A stretch of 64,000 nt of DNA, from positions 6,134,501-6,198,500 of the forward strand of contig NC_092333.1 in assembly GCF_046630445.1 (NCBI RefSeq). Reading direction: 5' to 3'. The position numbers and the translations under genes are program-made. Below the pieces are notes generated by a model that was given only the letters and a program-made list of their open reading frames with translations, did not search any database and had not been told where the DNA came from. The stretch's first letter is position 1. Every line of letters begins with the position of its first letter. Positions 26,791 through 37,815 of this stretch are shown in pieces. The stretch is from Rutidosis leptorrhynchoides. Lineage: Eukaryota > Streptophyta > Magnoliopsida > Asterales > Asteraceae.

Positions 26791-29257
26791 TGTAGCGACC
26801 CCGACAAATCGTCAAGTGACGGCGTCGGCTACGTGGGTCCCATTACCTGATTATAAGTCTTTAAGATAACGTTTGACCAAAATATGTCGCCTTCATTTCA
26901 AAATAAAGATTGTTTCAAAGTTTACAAGAATTATTCAACCAAAAGTTAAGTTACAAGGTTATAAGTACAAATGAAATCTAGGCGACACGGTTTAAAGTAA
27001 AGTCAAAAGACGCTCCCTGAAAAGCATGTATACTCGACATCCAATGCAAGTATCAAATAATGAGCGGAAGCATGTATCACATATCGTGCAAGACCTGAGA
27101 AAAACATAGAAATCTGTCAACGAAAACGTTGGTGAAATCATAGGTTTAGCAAGTAAATTGTATTGAACCACAAGGTTCTTTAAGAATTGTTCAACCAGAA
27201 TCGTTCACATTCCAAAATAGTATTTGTATCACGAGCACCCAATTATCAAGGCTTAACCGAATCTTCCCTCTGAATTTTGAATTTAGTGTTAGAACTTACA
27301 CTATACATTGTTGAAATTATATTTCATTCACTAACGGTAGCGAACCGTCTGAATGAGGGTTTGTTAAACCCGTATGGCCACACAACATAATTACACGCTT
27401 ACACTTACACCCTGCAAGTGGAACTAATGATAATTGGATTGAGGACTTTTGTTCAAACTCGTATGCATCTTTGTATTCGTATTTGTTCACAATGTAAAAG
27501 CATGAAAAGTAAATAAATATGAAATGTATGTGTTTCTCAGCCCACGATGTAAAGAATAAAAGTGATTGAAAAAGTGGGACTATGATCTCACCTTGAGTGC
27601 AAGAGTTAATAAAGTACTTCGACAAGTAAACGCGTGCAAAGACAAAGCTAGTCTTGACCTAAACATATAGGTTATATCAATAACGGTAAACACAATCGGT
27701 CAAAGTTGTTCAATTAGTCCTATGGCTCGTTACGACTCGATTAAGTAGCATGTGAATCAAATTGTCAAGTTTCATGCAAGATACAAGTAAAGAATCATAT
27801 TAGAAGGATTGCATAAGTATTTGATTAAGTTTGACAAAAAGTCAAACTTGGTCGGGTCAAGGTCAACGGAAAAGTCAACATGTTCGGGTCGGGTCTCGAA
27901 CTATTTTTCTAAGGTTTTTAATCATATATAAGCATGTTAGACCAATTATCATGTGAAATGGAGGTCTAGGACATCCCAAACATTTTTCGTCAAATGGCTA
28001 AGCAAACAGCCAGTTTTAGGCTATTGGGACGGCGTCCCAGATATCTGGACGGCGTCCTGTTTTGAAGAGTGGGACGGCGTCCTGAGTTCCTAGACGGCGT
28101 CCAGGTTTTAAAAGTGGGACGGCGTCCTGAGTTTTTGGACGGCGTCCTGGTTGGTCTCCAGGCCCTGTTTGCTGCATTTTCTAAGTGCACGAACCAAATA
28201 TCAAACAATCACATTTTATGATCCGCTAACAATTAGAACAAGTATTTTATATCATCGGAAAGCTCTTTCGACAAGCAACACATCTAAGCACTTTTCATCA
28301 AGCAAAAACATCATATACAATAACCGAAATCCCGTCAAGTGATCAATAAAGGTTCATTTCAAGTTTCAAGTTCATCAATTTGCAATTCAAGACTCGGGAA
28401 TCTAATTTATACATATGATATGCCGTTTCGAAGGTAATGAAGCATGTAATACAACTAAACACTTATCAATGACGTTAACAAGCATTCAACGCATTAAAAG
28501 TTTATCTAAAGCTTATCAAACCCTAGTCAAGCATCACAAAAACAATAATCATGTTAATGAAGTTTCCTTAATCAACCTATACATCAACATGAAGCTAATG
28601 ATGCTAGTAACACTTTTAAAACATGCACTTTAACAATCTAACAACATTTGATCATCCAAAATCAAAGATTTAGCAAGCAATTTTCATAATGAACTAGTTA
28701 CACCAAAAACAACAAATCGAGCATACAAATTACATACACGACATCACAATGAGCCATAGACACTAATGAACACACTTTTAAGTCAAGAACACGAATTTTA
28801 AGGAAATCTAGTGTTTTAGAAATGTTACCCAAAAGTGATGAAGTTGGTATCAAATCGAAGAGGATGAAGAGGGGATCACGAATATGTATTTTGTTTTGTT
28901 GCTAGCTCCCTAATCCGGATTTAGATGATGAATTTGTGGTTGAATGTTGAGAGGATTTGAAAGTAGTAAAAAGAAAGAGGAGGTGAAATGAATGGATGAA
29001 AGGGAGAGTTGACCCTTTGACCTAGTCAAAGGTTTGATCCTTTGGCGAGTTTGGTCCCTCAACTTTGAATCGGGTGCGAGAAATAACCGAACGAATTATT
29101 TTAAGTTACACGGGAGTACGGGAGATATTACAATCCGATAACGAGAATTTTTAAAACGTTACTTAACAAAGGATACGAATATAGATACGAAGGGTATTAT
29201 TAAAAAAGAAAAAGACGGCGTTAAAAATAATTTAACGGAAAAGTGCGGGATGTTACA
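26791..29257 (-). repeat. 3' LTR of element C (2,467 bp)
   Basis: On plus it runs from TGTAGCGACC to GGATGTTACA. It holds six GGACGGCGTCC-type dyads (28026-28147). The frames seen across it (for example 27317-27625 and 27990-28208) occur identically in the other LTR, have no family resemblance and are not genes. Confidence 0.92.
28026..28147 (-). promoter_or_regulatory. Six GC-rich dyads in LTR C (copies at 34331-34452)
   Basis: GGGACG-G-CGTCCC (28026-28038) and five shorter copies of GGACGGCGTCC or its GACGGCGTC core (28047, 28072, 28093, 28116, 28137) are spaced 20-25 bp apart. On the minus strand a weak TATA-like TTATATAT lies about 95 bp downstream. The second LTR has an identical set. 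Confidence 0.6.
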
Positions 29258-31626
29258 TTATCCACATCTCAAAAGAAATTTCGTCCCGAAATTTAGATGG
29301 AAGTAATAGTCGATATCTCTTACTCGAGACTTAGAGTAGTAACTCTACGAATGAGTGAAGGTACTATCTTGGACATTCCACGAATCTGGACAGTCGGGGT
29401 GTTACGTTGTATTGAAGTTCGATTTCACGATCCATGATTTCAATCAGTTTTCCCATGAAGAGGAGTTTGTCATCAATAGTTGGTGCATCTAAAAGGATTG
29501 CACATTCCTGTTCCGCATGACACGTTTCTAAGTTTGTTACACGAAATGTAGGATAAACGGAAACTTAATTGAGTCGGCAGTTCTAAACGGTAGGGAGCGG
29601 TTCCAATACGCCCCAAAGTTTCAAAAGGTTAAATATTGCGAATATAACCCTCCTCGATTTCCCAAAATGGATTACAACTTTCCAAGGTGCGGTTTCTCAA
29701 TATTACGCGGTTACACACTGGGATTTGTGAGGTTTTCATCTAAGTTTGGTATGACTCTTTTGGCGACTACGGGTCGTCTCGAGCCCTTCTCGGACTTGAA
29801 TGATCTCAATTGTTGTTTCCTGATGTAGTTCAGATTTCGGTGTTTGTTTGCCACATGCGTTGGTCCAACGAATAGGGGTATGACATTTGCGGTCATATAG
29901 GGTTTCGGAAGTGCGGCGTTAGTACAAGAACGGTAACTATCGTAGTATGAGGGATCAACTAAAAGCGATAATGCGAGTTTGAAACATGTCCTTTCAGGAT
30001 GTAAATCGTTCGTTTGCTCGGTTCGTCGGTTTGTGAGAGATACACGGTACATGTGTCTAAGCGGGTTCCCAAGGTCTCTTGTAACGCTAGAAGTGAAACG
30101 AGTATTTCGATACAGGATAAATGACGAAGATACACCGTGTTGGAATAGAATCTCTTAAGATATGTTTGAACAAGTCAGTTAGGGTTCGAAAAATGTTCGT
30201 TAGGACTATTCACCCTCGTGGCGAATACTAATGTAATATGAGGAGTTTATCTATCCATGGAGAAATGTTACAAGGAGTTTCCTTAAACGGAAATGCGAGC
30301 GATGAGGATAGGAGTGAAATGAGGACTTTGAATAGGATGAGCTTACATCTCGAGGTTGCCATAACGTGCTTCTAGTTGTCAAAAGTTGAAGTCTGAAAGA
30401 GAAACGAGATAGTACACGTAGTTGTATAGTTCGGGGTTGCATAATAGTTGGCCGATTACCAGAAACACAAGGGCGTTAAGTCAAAGAAGAGTGAAGTATC
30501 GTTGGATTGTGTGTTATCTTAAATTCCAGTAATATCAGACGATAATGGTGAAATATCAGGGGTATGTAGTGTGGTACGTGATGACGAGAAAATTGATCGG
30601 ATCCACAATTTAGTATTCGACTTCTCCGTGCAAGATAACGAATTTAACTAGAAATGTTGGTGTGAAGAATCACGCTCAAGGTTCGATCGCGGAGAGATTA
30701 AAGTCGTGTAACACGAGAAAAGTCAGAAATGAATTTTCGGTAATAACAGACGAGGTCTAAGATTTTACGAATACAAGTCTGAGTGGGGAGAGTTTCCTGA
30801 TTACATGTGGCTTGATTTTGAGATTGATTGAAATGCCTTGATCATTAACATTATGGTCTAGAAAATTGGACTTCGTTCAACAGAAATTCTCACTTGGAGA
30901 ATTTGGTATAGAGTTGCTCTTTTCTCAAAAGTTCGAGCGTAAGATGGTGATGTTGTTCGTTTTCCTTCTTTACTCGAATAAGTTAAGATGTCATCTATAA
31001 ATACGATAACAGATTTGTCTAGATAAGTTTGCATACGTGGTTTAGGAGGTTTATGGATACGGACGAGCTTTGGATAAATTGAATGGTACTAAGAGAGATT
31101 TACAACTAACGTTGCGAGTTCGGAAAAGACTCAGGAGACATTGTCTCCCTTAACCCCCAATTGATGATAACCGGAACGGAGGTCGTTTTGGAATACACAC
31201 GGGATTCATGCAAGAAATCATGAGGTCATGGATGCGAGGGAGAGGGTATCGGTTTCCAACCGAAAATTACTCGGTTCACAATAATCTATACAAGACGATG
31301 GGGAAACATTTTTTTTTTTTATTTTTTTTTTTTTTAACGAATATGTTCCGAGCTCCCTAGTTCTATAGGTGTCAAGTCAAAAGTCTTAATGTATATCCTC
31401 CAATAAAATTTATAGGCACACAATATTTTTCCGTTGGTCACTTAAATCGTCTAAGTAGTATCTAGGGGAAAAAGTGGAATGTAAAGAGCACGGGTCAAAG
31501 ACTTGTTTATAAAACGTCTAACGGTAACCGAATCGAATAAACATGAAACGTGAGAATTTCGAGAAGAAACATACCCGTGACTAGTCCATCGTCGTCTCGG
31601 GCATCCTAGGCGTTGATGTTGAAAGT
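29258..31626 (-). pseudogene. Decayed pol of element C (protease, RT and integrase relics)
   Basis: Directly after the gag stop the gag frame continues with protease-leader text broken by stops: TFNINA, stop, DARDDDGLVTGMFL. Near 31290-31130 RT relics are visible (LCID, DLRSGYHQLGVK), and near 31010-30970 FIDDILTYSSKEGKR, a damaged form of the YxDD region. At about 29850-29740 ELHQETTIEIIQVREGLETT and SRQKSHTKL are relics of the integrase C-terminus, followed at 29660-29400 by DDKLLFMGKLIEIMDREIE, the usual tail before the 3' LTR. Many stops and shifts separate these. The whole interior is about 3.8 kb, roughly 2 kb short of a complete element of this lineage. Relics identify the lineage as Tekay/Del chromovirus-like. 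Confidence 0.75.
31311..31335. repeat. T-run in the decayed pol of C
   Basis: Two runs of T separated by one A. This is a likely insertion within the pol relic. Confidence 0.7.
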
Positions 31627-32673
31627 TTAACGGCGTGCGTTGGGGTTGATTTTCTTATTTGGGCACGCACTCCTAAAATGACCCGGTTGGCCACATTCAA
31701 AACAAACACCCGTCTTGGGTGCATTGTGCTCCTTTTGGGCGACGGGAGCGGTATTCCTACAATCGTGGGCTACATGGCCACTTCTTTGACACTTCAAGCA
31801 AAATGGTTTGCCACATTCACCTAAATGATGTTTGTAGCACTCGTTACAATACGGTAGGTGTCCGGTATAACCTTTCTTGCCGTTGGGGATGAAGGGCTTC
31901 TTGGCGAGGTTGTTGTAATTGCTTGATTGGGGGGCTTCCCATTTTCTTTTGTTGTCACCCGACTCATCCTCGGCTTTAGGTGCCGGCACTTCAATCTCGT
32001 CCACTGTTTCAATCAACTGACGGGCCATATTCAAAGCCTCTTGGTGGTTAGCGGGTTTGGATGACATTACTCCCTGTTTGATGCTCTTGGGGAGACCATC
32101 CATGTAAAGTTCAACCCTTAAAGATTCGGGGTTCACGAGGTTTGGGCACATCAAAGCAAGTTCGGAGAATCGTTGATTATAGGCCTTAAGGTCATTCCCG
32201 ACCGCTTTTAAAGTTCTTAGTTCGTGTTCGAGATTACGGGTCTCTTCGCGCGGGAAGTATTCGGTGATCATCTTTTTCTTTAAGTCGGCCCATGAGAGAG
32301 TGTGAGCTTCATCGATACCCACCGACAGCACATACGTATTCCACCATGTGAGGGCGATACCGGCAAAAGTGTGGGTGGAATATTTGACTTTGTCTTGGTC
32401 CCGACAACCGCTTATGCTAAAAACGGCTTCTGTTTGCTCAAACCATCGGGTGAGCACAACCGGTCCTCCGGTCCCATCGAAGGTGTGAGGTTTGCACCCC
32501 ATGAAAGTTTTGTAGGAGCAACCCTCGTTTGAATTACCGGTTCCATGGTTGTTGTGGTTGTGGTTGTTATTGATGTCGGAGGAGATACTAGCCATAGCCG
32601 CACCTATGGCGGTGGCTATCATACGTTGGAGGGCTTGTTCGGGAGTTTCGGGAGGAGCGCGTCGACGAGCCAT
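31627..32673 (-). CDS. Intact gag of element C (348 aa)
   Basis: The ATG at 32673 starts MARRRAPPETPEQALQRMIA; an upstream in-frame extension to 32691 has no ATG. A retrotransposon gag/capsid domain spans about residues 60-230 (FDGTGGPVVLTRWFEQTEAV, TYVLSVG..., LKAYNQRFSELALMCPNLV). Three CCHC-like knuckles follow at about residues 280-340: CNECYKHHLGEC, CLKCQRSGHVAHDC and CFECGQPGHFRSAC. The protein should coat and package element RNA. In related elements gag runs on into pol; here a stop after NARR ends it, and pol beyond is ruined. An intact gag beside a dead pol, in an element with nearly identical LTRs, suggests this form transposed with help from another element. Confidence 0.88.
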   Translation of the reverse strand: MARRRAPPETPEQALQRMIATAIGAAMASISSDINNNHNHNNHGTGNSNEGCSYKTFMGCKPHTFDGTGGPVVLTRWFEQTEAVFSISGCRDQDKVKYSTHTFAGIALTWWNTYVLSVGIDEAHTLSWADLKKKMITEYFPREETRNLEHELRTLKAVGNDLKAYNQRFSELALMCPNLVNPESLRVELYMDGLPKSIKQGVMSSKPANHQEALNMARQLIETVDEIEVPAPKAEDESGDNKRKWEAPQSSNYNNLAKKPFIPNGKKGYTGHLPYCNECYKHHLGECGKPFCLKCQRSGHVAHDCRNTAPVAQKEHNAPKTGVCFECGQPGHFRSACPNKKINPNARR

Positions 32674-33081
32674 TGTTCCTTCATGACACAAAAATATCGT
32701 TGGTTAGTATTCTAAATAATACTAACCGCGATATGGAATAAAGAATAAGAGAAAATTATCCTTGACTCGCCTTAAATTCTTTATGTCATAATGTCGGAAC
32801 GTCCATGTGAATCACCGTAATATAATCCCGGAAATTATATTACCCTGATTCTCATGTGCATTTAACATTACTTCATAAAGTCAAGGTGGCGCGTCAACAA
32901 AATTTATTAATGTAAGATCAAGATCGAATACGAGTTAGATATGATAGAAGAGTTCGAGTATAAATGCACAAATAGTCAAGTAATTCCTACTTCAGTCTAT
33001 ATGCCGGTTGTAGTCTAGATTCACCTATGTACCCTATGACTCGGGGTGGACACAAATGAACTCTAAATCCCTACAACCAAG

Positions 33082-33093
33082 GCTCTGATACCA
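33082..33093 (-). other. Primer-binding site of element C (tRNA-iMet)
   Basis: The minus strand has TGGTATCAGAGC two bases after the LTR end at 33096. Confidence 0.92.
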
Positions 33094-33095
33094 CT

Positions 33096-35562
33096 TGTAG
33101 CGACCCCGACAAATCGTCAAGTGACGGCGTCGGCTACGTGGGTCCCATTACCTGATTATAAGTCTTTAAGATAACGTTTGACCAAAATATGTCGCCTTCA
33201 TTTCAAAATAAAGATTGTTTCAAAGTTTACAAGAATTATTCAACCAAAAGTTAAGTTACAAGGTTATAAGTACAAATGAAATCTAGGCGACACGGTTTAA
33301 AGTAAAGTCAAAAGACGCTCCCTGAAAAGCATGTATACTCGACATCCAATGCAAGTATCAAATAATGAGCGGAAGCATGTATCACATATCGTGCAAGACC
33401 TGAGAAAAACATAGAAATCTGTCAACGAAAACGTTGGTGAAATCATAGGTTTAGCAAGTAAATTGTATTGAACCACAAGGTTCTTTAAGAATTGTTCAAC
33501 CAGAATCGTTCACATTCCAAAATAGTATTTGTATCACGAGCACCCAATTATCAAGGCTTAACCGAATCTTCCCTCTGAATTTTGAATTTAGTGTTAGAAC
33601 TTACACTATACATTGTTGAAATTATATTTCATTCACTAACGGTAGCGAACCGTCTGAATGAGGGTTTGTTAAACCCGTATGGCCACACAACATAATTACA
33701 CGCTTACACTTACACCCTGCAAGTGGAACTAATGATAATTGGATTGAGGACTTTTGTTCAAACTCGTATGCATCTTTGTATTCGTATTTGTTCACAATGT
33801 AAAAGCATGAAAAGTAAATAAATATGAAATGTATGTGTTTCTCAGCCCACGATGTAAAGAATAAAAGTGATTGAAAAAGTGGGACTATGATCTCACCTTG
33901 AGTGCAAGAGTTAATAAAGTACTTCGACAAGTAAACGCGTGCAAAGACAAAGCTAGTCTTGACCTAAACATATAGGTTATATCAATAACGGTAAACACAA
34001 TCGGTCAAAGTTGTTCAATTAGTCCTATGGCTCGTTACGACTCGATTAAGTAGCATGTGAATCAAATTGTCAAGTTTCATGCAAGATACAAGTAAAGAAT
34101 CATATTAGAAGGATTGCATAAGTATTTGATTAAGTTTGACAAAAAGTCAAACTTGGTCGGGTCAAGGTCAACGGAAAAGTCAACATGTTCGGGTCGGGTC
34201 TCGAACTATTTTTCTAAGGTTTTTAATCATATATAAGCATGTTAGACCAATTATCATGTGAAATGGAGGTCTAGGACATCCCAAACATTTTTCGTCAAAT
34301 GGCTAAGCAAACAGCCAGTTTTAGGCTATTGGGACGGCGTCCCAGATATCTGGACGGCGTCCTGTTTTGAAGAGTGGGACGGCGTCCTGAGTTCCTAGAC
34401 GGCGTCCAGGTTTTAAAAGTGGGACGGCGTCCTGAGTTTTTGGACGGCGTCCTGGTTGGTCTCCAGGCCCTGTTTGCTGCATTTTCTAAGTGCACGAACC
34501 AAATATCAAACAATCACATTTTATGATCCGCTAACAATTAGAACAAGTATTTTATATCATCGGAAAGCTCTTTCGACAAGGAACACATCTAAGCACTTTT
34601 AATCAAGCAAAAACATCATATACAATAACCGAAATCCCGTCAAGTGATCAATAAAGGTTCATTTCAAGTTTCAAGTTCATCAATTTGCAATTCAAGACTC
34701 GGGAATCTAATTTATACATATGATATGCCGTTTCGAAGGTAATGAAGCATGTAATACAACTAAACACTTATCAATGACGTTAACAAGCATTCAACGCATT
34801 AAAAGTTTATCTAAAGCTTATCAAACCCTAGTCAAGCATCACAAAAACAATAATCATGTTAATGAAGTTTCCTTAATCAACCTATACATCAACATGAAGC
34901 TAATGATGCTAGTAACACTTTTAAAACATGCACTTTAACAATCTAACAACATTTGATCATCCAAAATCAAAGATTTAGCAAGCAATTTTCATAATGAACT
35001 AGTTACACCAAAAACAACAAATCGAGCATACAAATTACATACACGACATCACAATGAGCCATAGACACTAATGAACACACTTTTAAGTCAAGAACACGAA
35101 TTTTAAGGAAATCTAGTGTTTTAGAAATGTTACCCAAAAGTGATGAAGTTGGTATCAAATCGAAGAGGATGAAGAGGGGATCACGAATATGTATTTTGTT
35201 TTGTTGCTAGCTCCCTAATCCGGATTTAGATGATGAATTTGTGGTTGAATGTTGAGAGGATTTGAAAGTAGTAAAAAGAAAGAGGAGGTGAAATGAATGG
35301 ATGAAAGGGAGAGTTGACCCTTTGACCTAGTCAAAGGTTTGATCCTTTGGCGAGTTTGGTCCCTCAACTTTGAATCGGGTGCGAGAAATAACCGAACGAA
35401 TTATTTTAAGTTACACGGGAGTACGGGAGATATTACAATCCGATAACGAGAATTTTTAAAACGTTACTTAACAAAGGATACGAATATAGATACGAAGGGT
35501 ATTATTAAAAAAGAAAAAGACGGCGTTAAAAATAATTTAACGGAAAAGTGCGGGATGTTACA
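33096..35562 (-). repeat. 5' LTR of element C (2,467 bp)
   Basis: Same length as the 3' LTR at 26791-29257, offset by 6,305 bp. It serves as 5' LTR for the gag-bearing interior and is also preceded (minus sense) by the 3' end of another interior. Confidence 0.92.
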
Positions 35563-36086
35563 TTATCCACATCTCAAAAGAAATTTCGTCCCGAAATTTA
35601 GATGGAAGTAATAGTCGATATCTCTTACTCGAGACTTAGAGTAGTAACTCTACGAATGAGTGAAGGTACTATCTTGGACATTCCACGAATCTGGACAGTC
35701 GGGGTGTTACGTTGTATTGAAGTTCGATTTCACGATCCATGATTTCAATCAGTTTTCCCATGAAGAGGAGTTTGTCATCAATAGTTGGTGCATCTAAAAG
35801 GATTGCACATTCCTGTTCCGCATGACACGTTTCTAAGTTTGTTACACGAAATGTAGGATAAACGGAAACTTAATTGAGTCGGCAGTTCTAAACGGTAGGG
35901 AGCGGTTCCAATACGCCCCAAAGTTTCAAAAGGTTAAATATTGCGAATATAACCCTCCTCGATTTCCCAAAATGGATTACAACTTTCCAAGGTGCGGTTT
36001 CTCAATATTACGCGGTTACACACTGGGATTTGTGAGGTTTTCATCTAAGTTTGGTATGACTCTTTTGGCGACTACGGGTCGTCTCG
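35563..36086 (-). mobile_element. Partial second interior of element C
   Basis: Identical by eye to 29258-29781 (the integrase tail and end-of-interior sequence). It ends abruptly at 36086 where LTR B resumes, without the AATAA that would be expected as target duplication. Confidence 0.88.
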
Positions 36087-36878
36087 TAAAGGTAGCTACC
36101 GGCTTTAACACCCCCACCCAGAATGTTCACTAGACGAAAGGGCTAGTGGGCGTGGTGTTTAGTACTTGGAAGTTTATATGATTATTATACAGACGAGATG
36201 TTCTGTTTTGGGGATATTATTGATGCGCATTATATGTTAAGGTCGGTTACCAAGCCAAACTATGAAAGCAATGAAAAGTGAATGTTATGTATCGAGAGAA
36301 TGATTTTATACACAGGTTATGTGTATGTTATTTGTGTGCACAAGATATGTGTACGGTTACTAAGATTTATGAAAGATGATTTTCGTACACGAGAAAGGTG
36401 TATTTTATTTAAAAGATATCGCATGTACATTACAGGTGGGTATAGGATTCGGGCCCATTTGTACCATGCAGCATTTAAATCTTGTGGTCTATCAAAATGA
36501 TGAATTTTATTGTTTTATGATAAACTTATGAACTCACCAATCTTTTGGTTGACACTTTAAAGCATGTTTATTCTCAGGTATGAAAGAAATCTTTCGCTGT
36601 GCATTTGCTCATATTAGAGATATTACTTGGAGTCATTCATGACATATTTCAAAAGACGTTGCATTCGAGTCGTCGAGTTCATCAAGAATTATTATTAAGT
36701 CAATTATAGTTGGAGGTATTATGAAATAGTATGCTTGTCGTCAACTTTCAATGTAAAGAAAGTTTGTCTTTTATAAACGAATGCAATGTTTGTAAAATGT
36801 ATCATATAGAGGTCAATTACCTCGTAATGTAATCAACTATTGTGAATCGTTTATATTGTATATGAACATGGCATTTCA
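36087..36878 (+). repeat. 3' LTR of element B, right part
   Basis: Matches 22811-23602 of the 5' LTR without indels and ends GGCATTTCA before the TTATA duplication. A frame at 36282-36500 is repeated at 23006-23224 in the 5' copy with substitutions and is not supported as a gene. Confidence 0.9.
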
Positions 36879-36883
36879 TTATA

Positions 36884-37236
36884 TTTTCATGGGGTTTGAT
36901 ACGACACACTATTCAATTAAAATGAAATAAGAGTTAAGTGGCTCACCATTGATAGTGTTGCAGAACCAACTGAGGCTTTTGCATGACATCGTTACTTGTA
37001 GAAGATATCCTGAGTATAAAGAACATATTCTTTTACCATGTATCAAGCTCTTTCCATACCCGTGAAAGTAGGGTCAAAAGGTGTAACTCTAGCATACTCC
37101 AACCACCTGGACACTAACTTCTCTTAGATCAAGTCCCAAAACTTCAACCTGAATCAATAAACCAATTAAAACTCTCAAAGATACTAAGTGTTAATAACAG
37201 GATGTTTGTGAGCCAAAATTAAATTGATTGCATACC
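36884..37236. other. Insertion-site flank of B, no assignable gene
   Basis: Before B inserted, this sequence continued directly from 18783. On the minus strand, 37125-36990 has a mostly open stretch (EKLVSRWLEYARVTPF, DPTFTGMERA, stop, YMVKEYVLYTQDIFYK) that looks protein-like but matches nothing I recognise and contains a stop. It could be a pseudogene exon. Confidence 0.3.
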
Positions 37237-37815
37237 ATGGTAAACGAACCACCACGTGCCCATGATCATGAAGCGAGTGGTAGCGGTGTTGGAAGAGATG
37301 ATGTGGAGGAAGAGGTTCGCATGGAAGAACCTGAAACTGAAGAAGAGTTACCACAAGCTCAAAGGCGAAGGCGTAGGCGGACACAAAGGTCAAGGGAAGA
37401 AGAGTTGGAGGAAGTAATTTCTGGTTTTCATGATATGCAGGTAGGTTATCAAAACAGGGATGACCAATATGAGCAACAAAGGCAACAATTCAACCAATAT
37501 CATGAAGAGCAGCGTGAGCATAATAGGGCTGTAAGGTATGACCAAAGGTGGGGGAATTACAGGGGCAATTGGCTTCGCCATAATATTGGTTTATATATGT
37601 AAAACCCACAAGAATATTATGCTACTTCCTACCAACATCCGACCTATTACCACACACCAAACTGAATTCCTAGTCCTCCGTTATATGAGGAACAAGCGGC
37701 CATGCAAGATGCACAAAGACGCTTTGAGGAGAAATACCCGCAGGGAAGACCTAGGAATGATGGTTCGGGCACCTACTCCGGCTGGCCTTTTGGTAACTTC
37801 TTTGGTGACAATTAG
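37237..37815 (+). pseudogene. Element E1: 3' ORF with two in-frame stops
   Basis: From the ATG at 37237 one frame runs to a TAG at 37813 with only a TAA (37600) and a TGA (37663) in between. The protein has an acidic start (DDVEEEVRMEEPETEEE), a basic QRRRRRRTQRS patch, a Gln/Tyr-rich helix-like middle (QQFNQYHEEQREHNR), YYATSYQHPTYYHTPN and a C-terminus KYPQGRPRNDGSGTYSGWPF ending GNFFGDN. It sits upstream of a 3' noncoding region and polypurine tract of an Athila-type element, so I take it as the end of that element's last ORF. This is not gag, PR or RT, and its function is unknown. Confidence 0.5.

Larger units (their letters stand above)
26791..36086 (-). mobile_element. Element C: Tekay/Del-like Ty3 element nested in LTR B, with a partial tandem copy
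   Basis: On the minus strand the order is: partial interior (36086-35563), LTR (35562-33096), primer site, gag, decayed pol, LTR (29257-26791). The LTR starts TGTAACATCCCGC and ends GGTCGCTACA. Before the 3' LTR stands GGGACGAAATTTCTTTTGAG, a typical end of chromovirus (Del/Tekay) elements. By eye the two LTRs differ at only two sites (near 28268/34573 and 28288/34593), so insertion is recent. The extra partial interior equals 29258-29781. An LTR flanked by interior on both sides implies unequal recombination, followed by a deletion at 36086. Confidence 0.88.

Noticed and set aside
27317..27625. 102-codon frame in LTR C, identical at 33622-33930
   Set aside because: It is identical only because the LTRs are identical. 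It lies in the LTR with no protein resemblance.
28026..28147. Regularly spaced short repeats that look CRISPR-like
   Set aside because: The units are only 9-13 bp and palindromic, spacing is irregular, there are no cas genes, and they lie in a plant LTR.
29711..30052. 113-codon minus frame in element C
   Set aside because: It is a shadow frame over the decayed integrase C-terminus; the relic reads in another frame.
36990..37125. Minus-strand exon-like stretch (WLEYARVTPFDPTFTGMERA)
   Set aside because: It contains a stop, has no partner exon I could join, and no family is recognised. It is kept only as a note in the flank entry.
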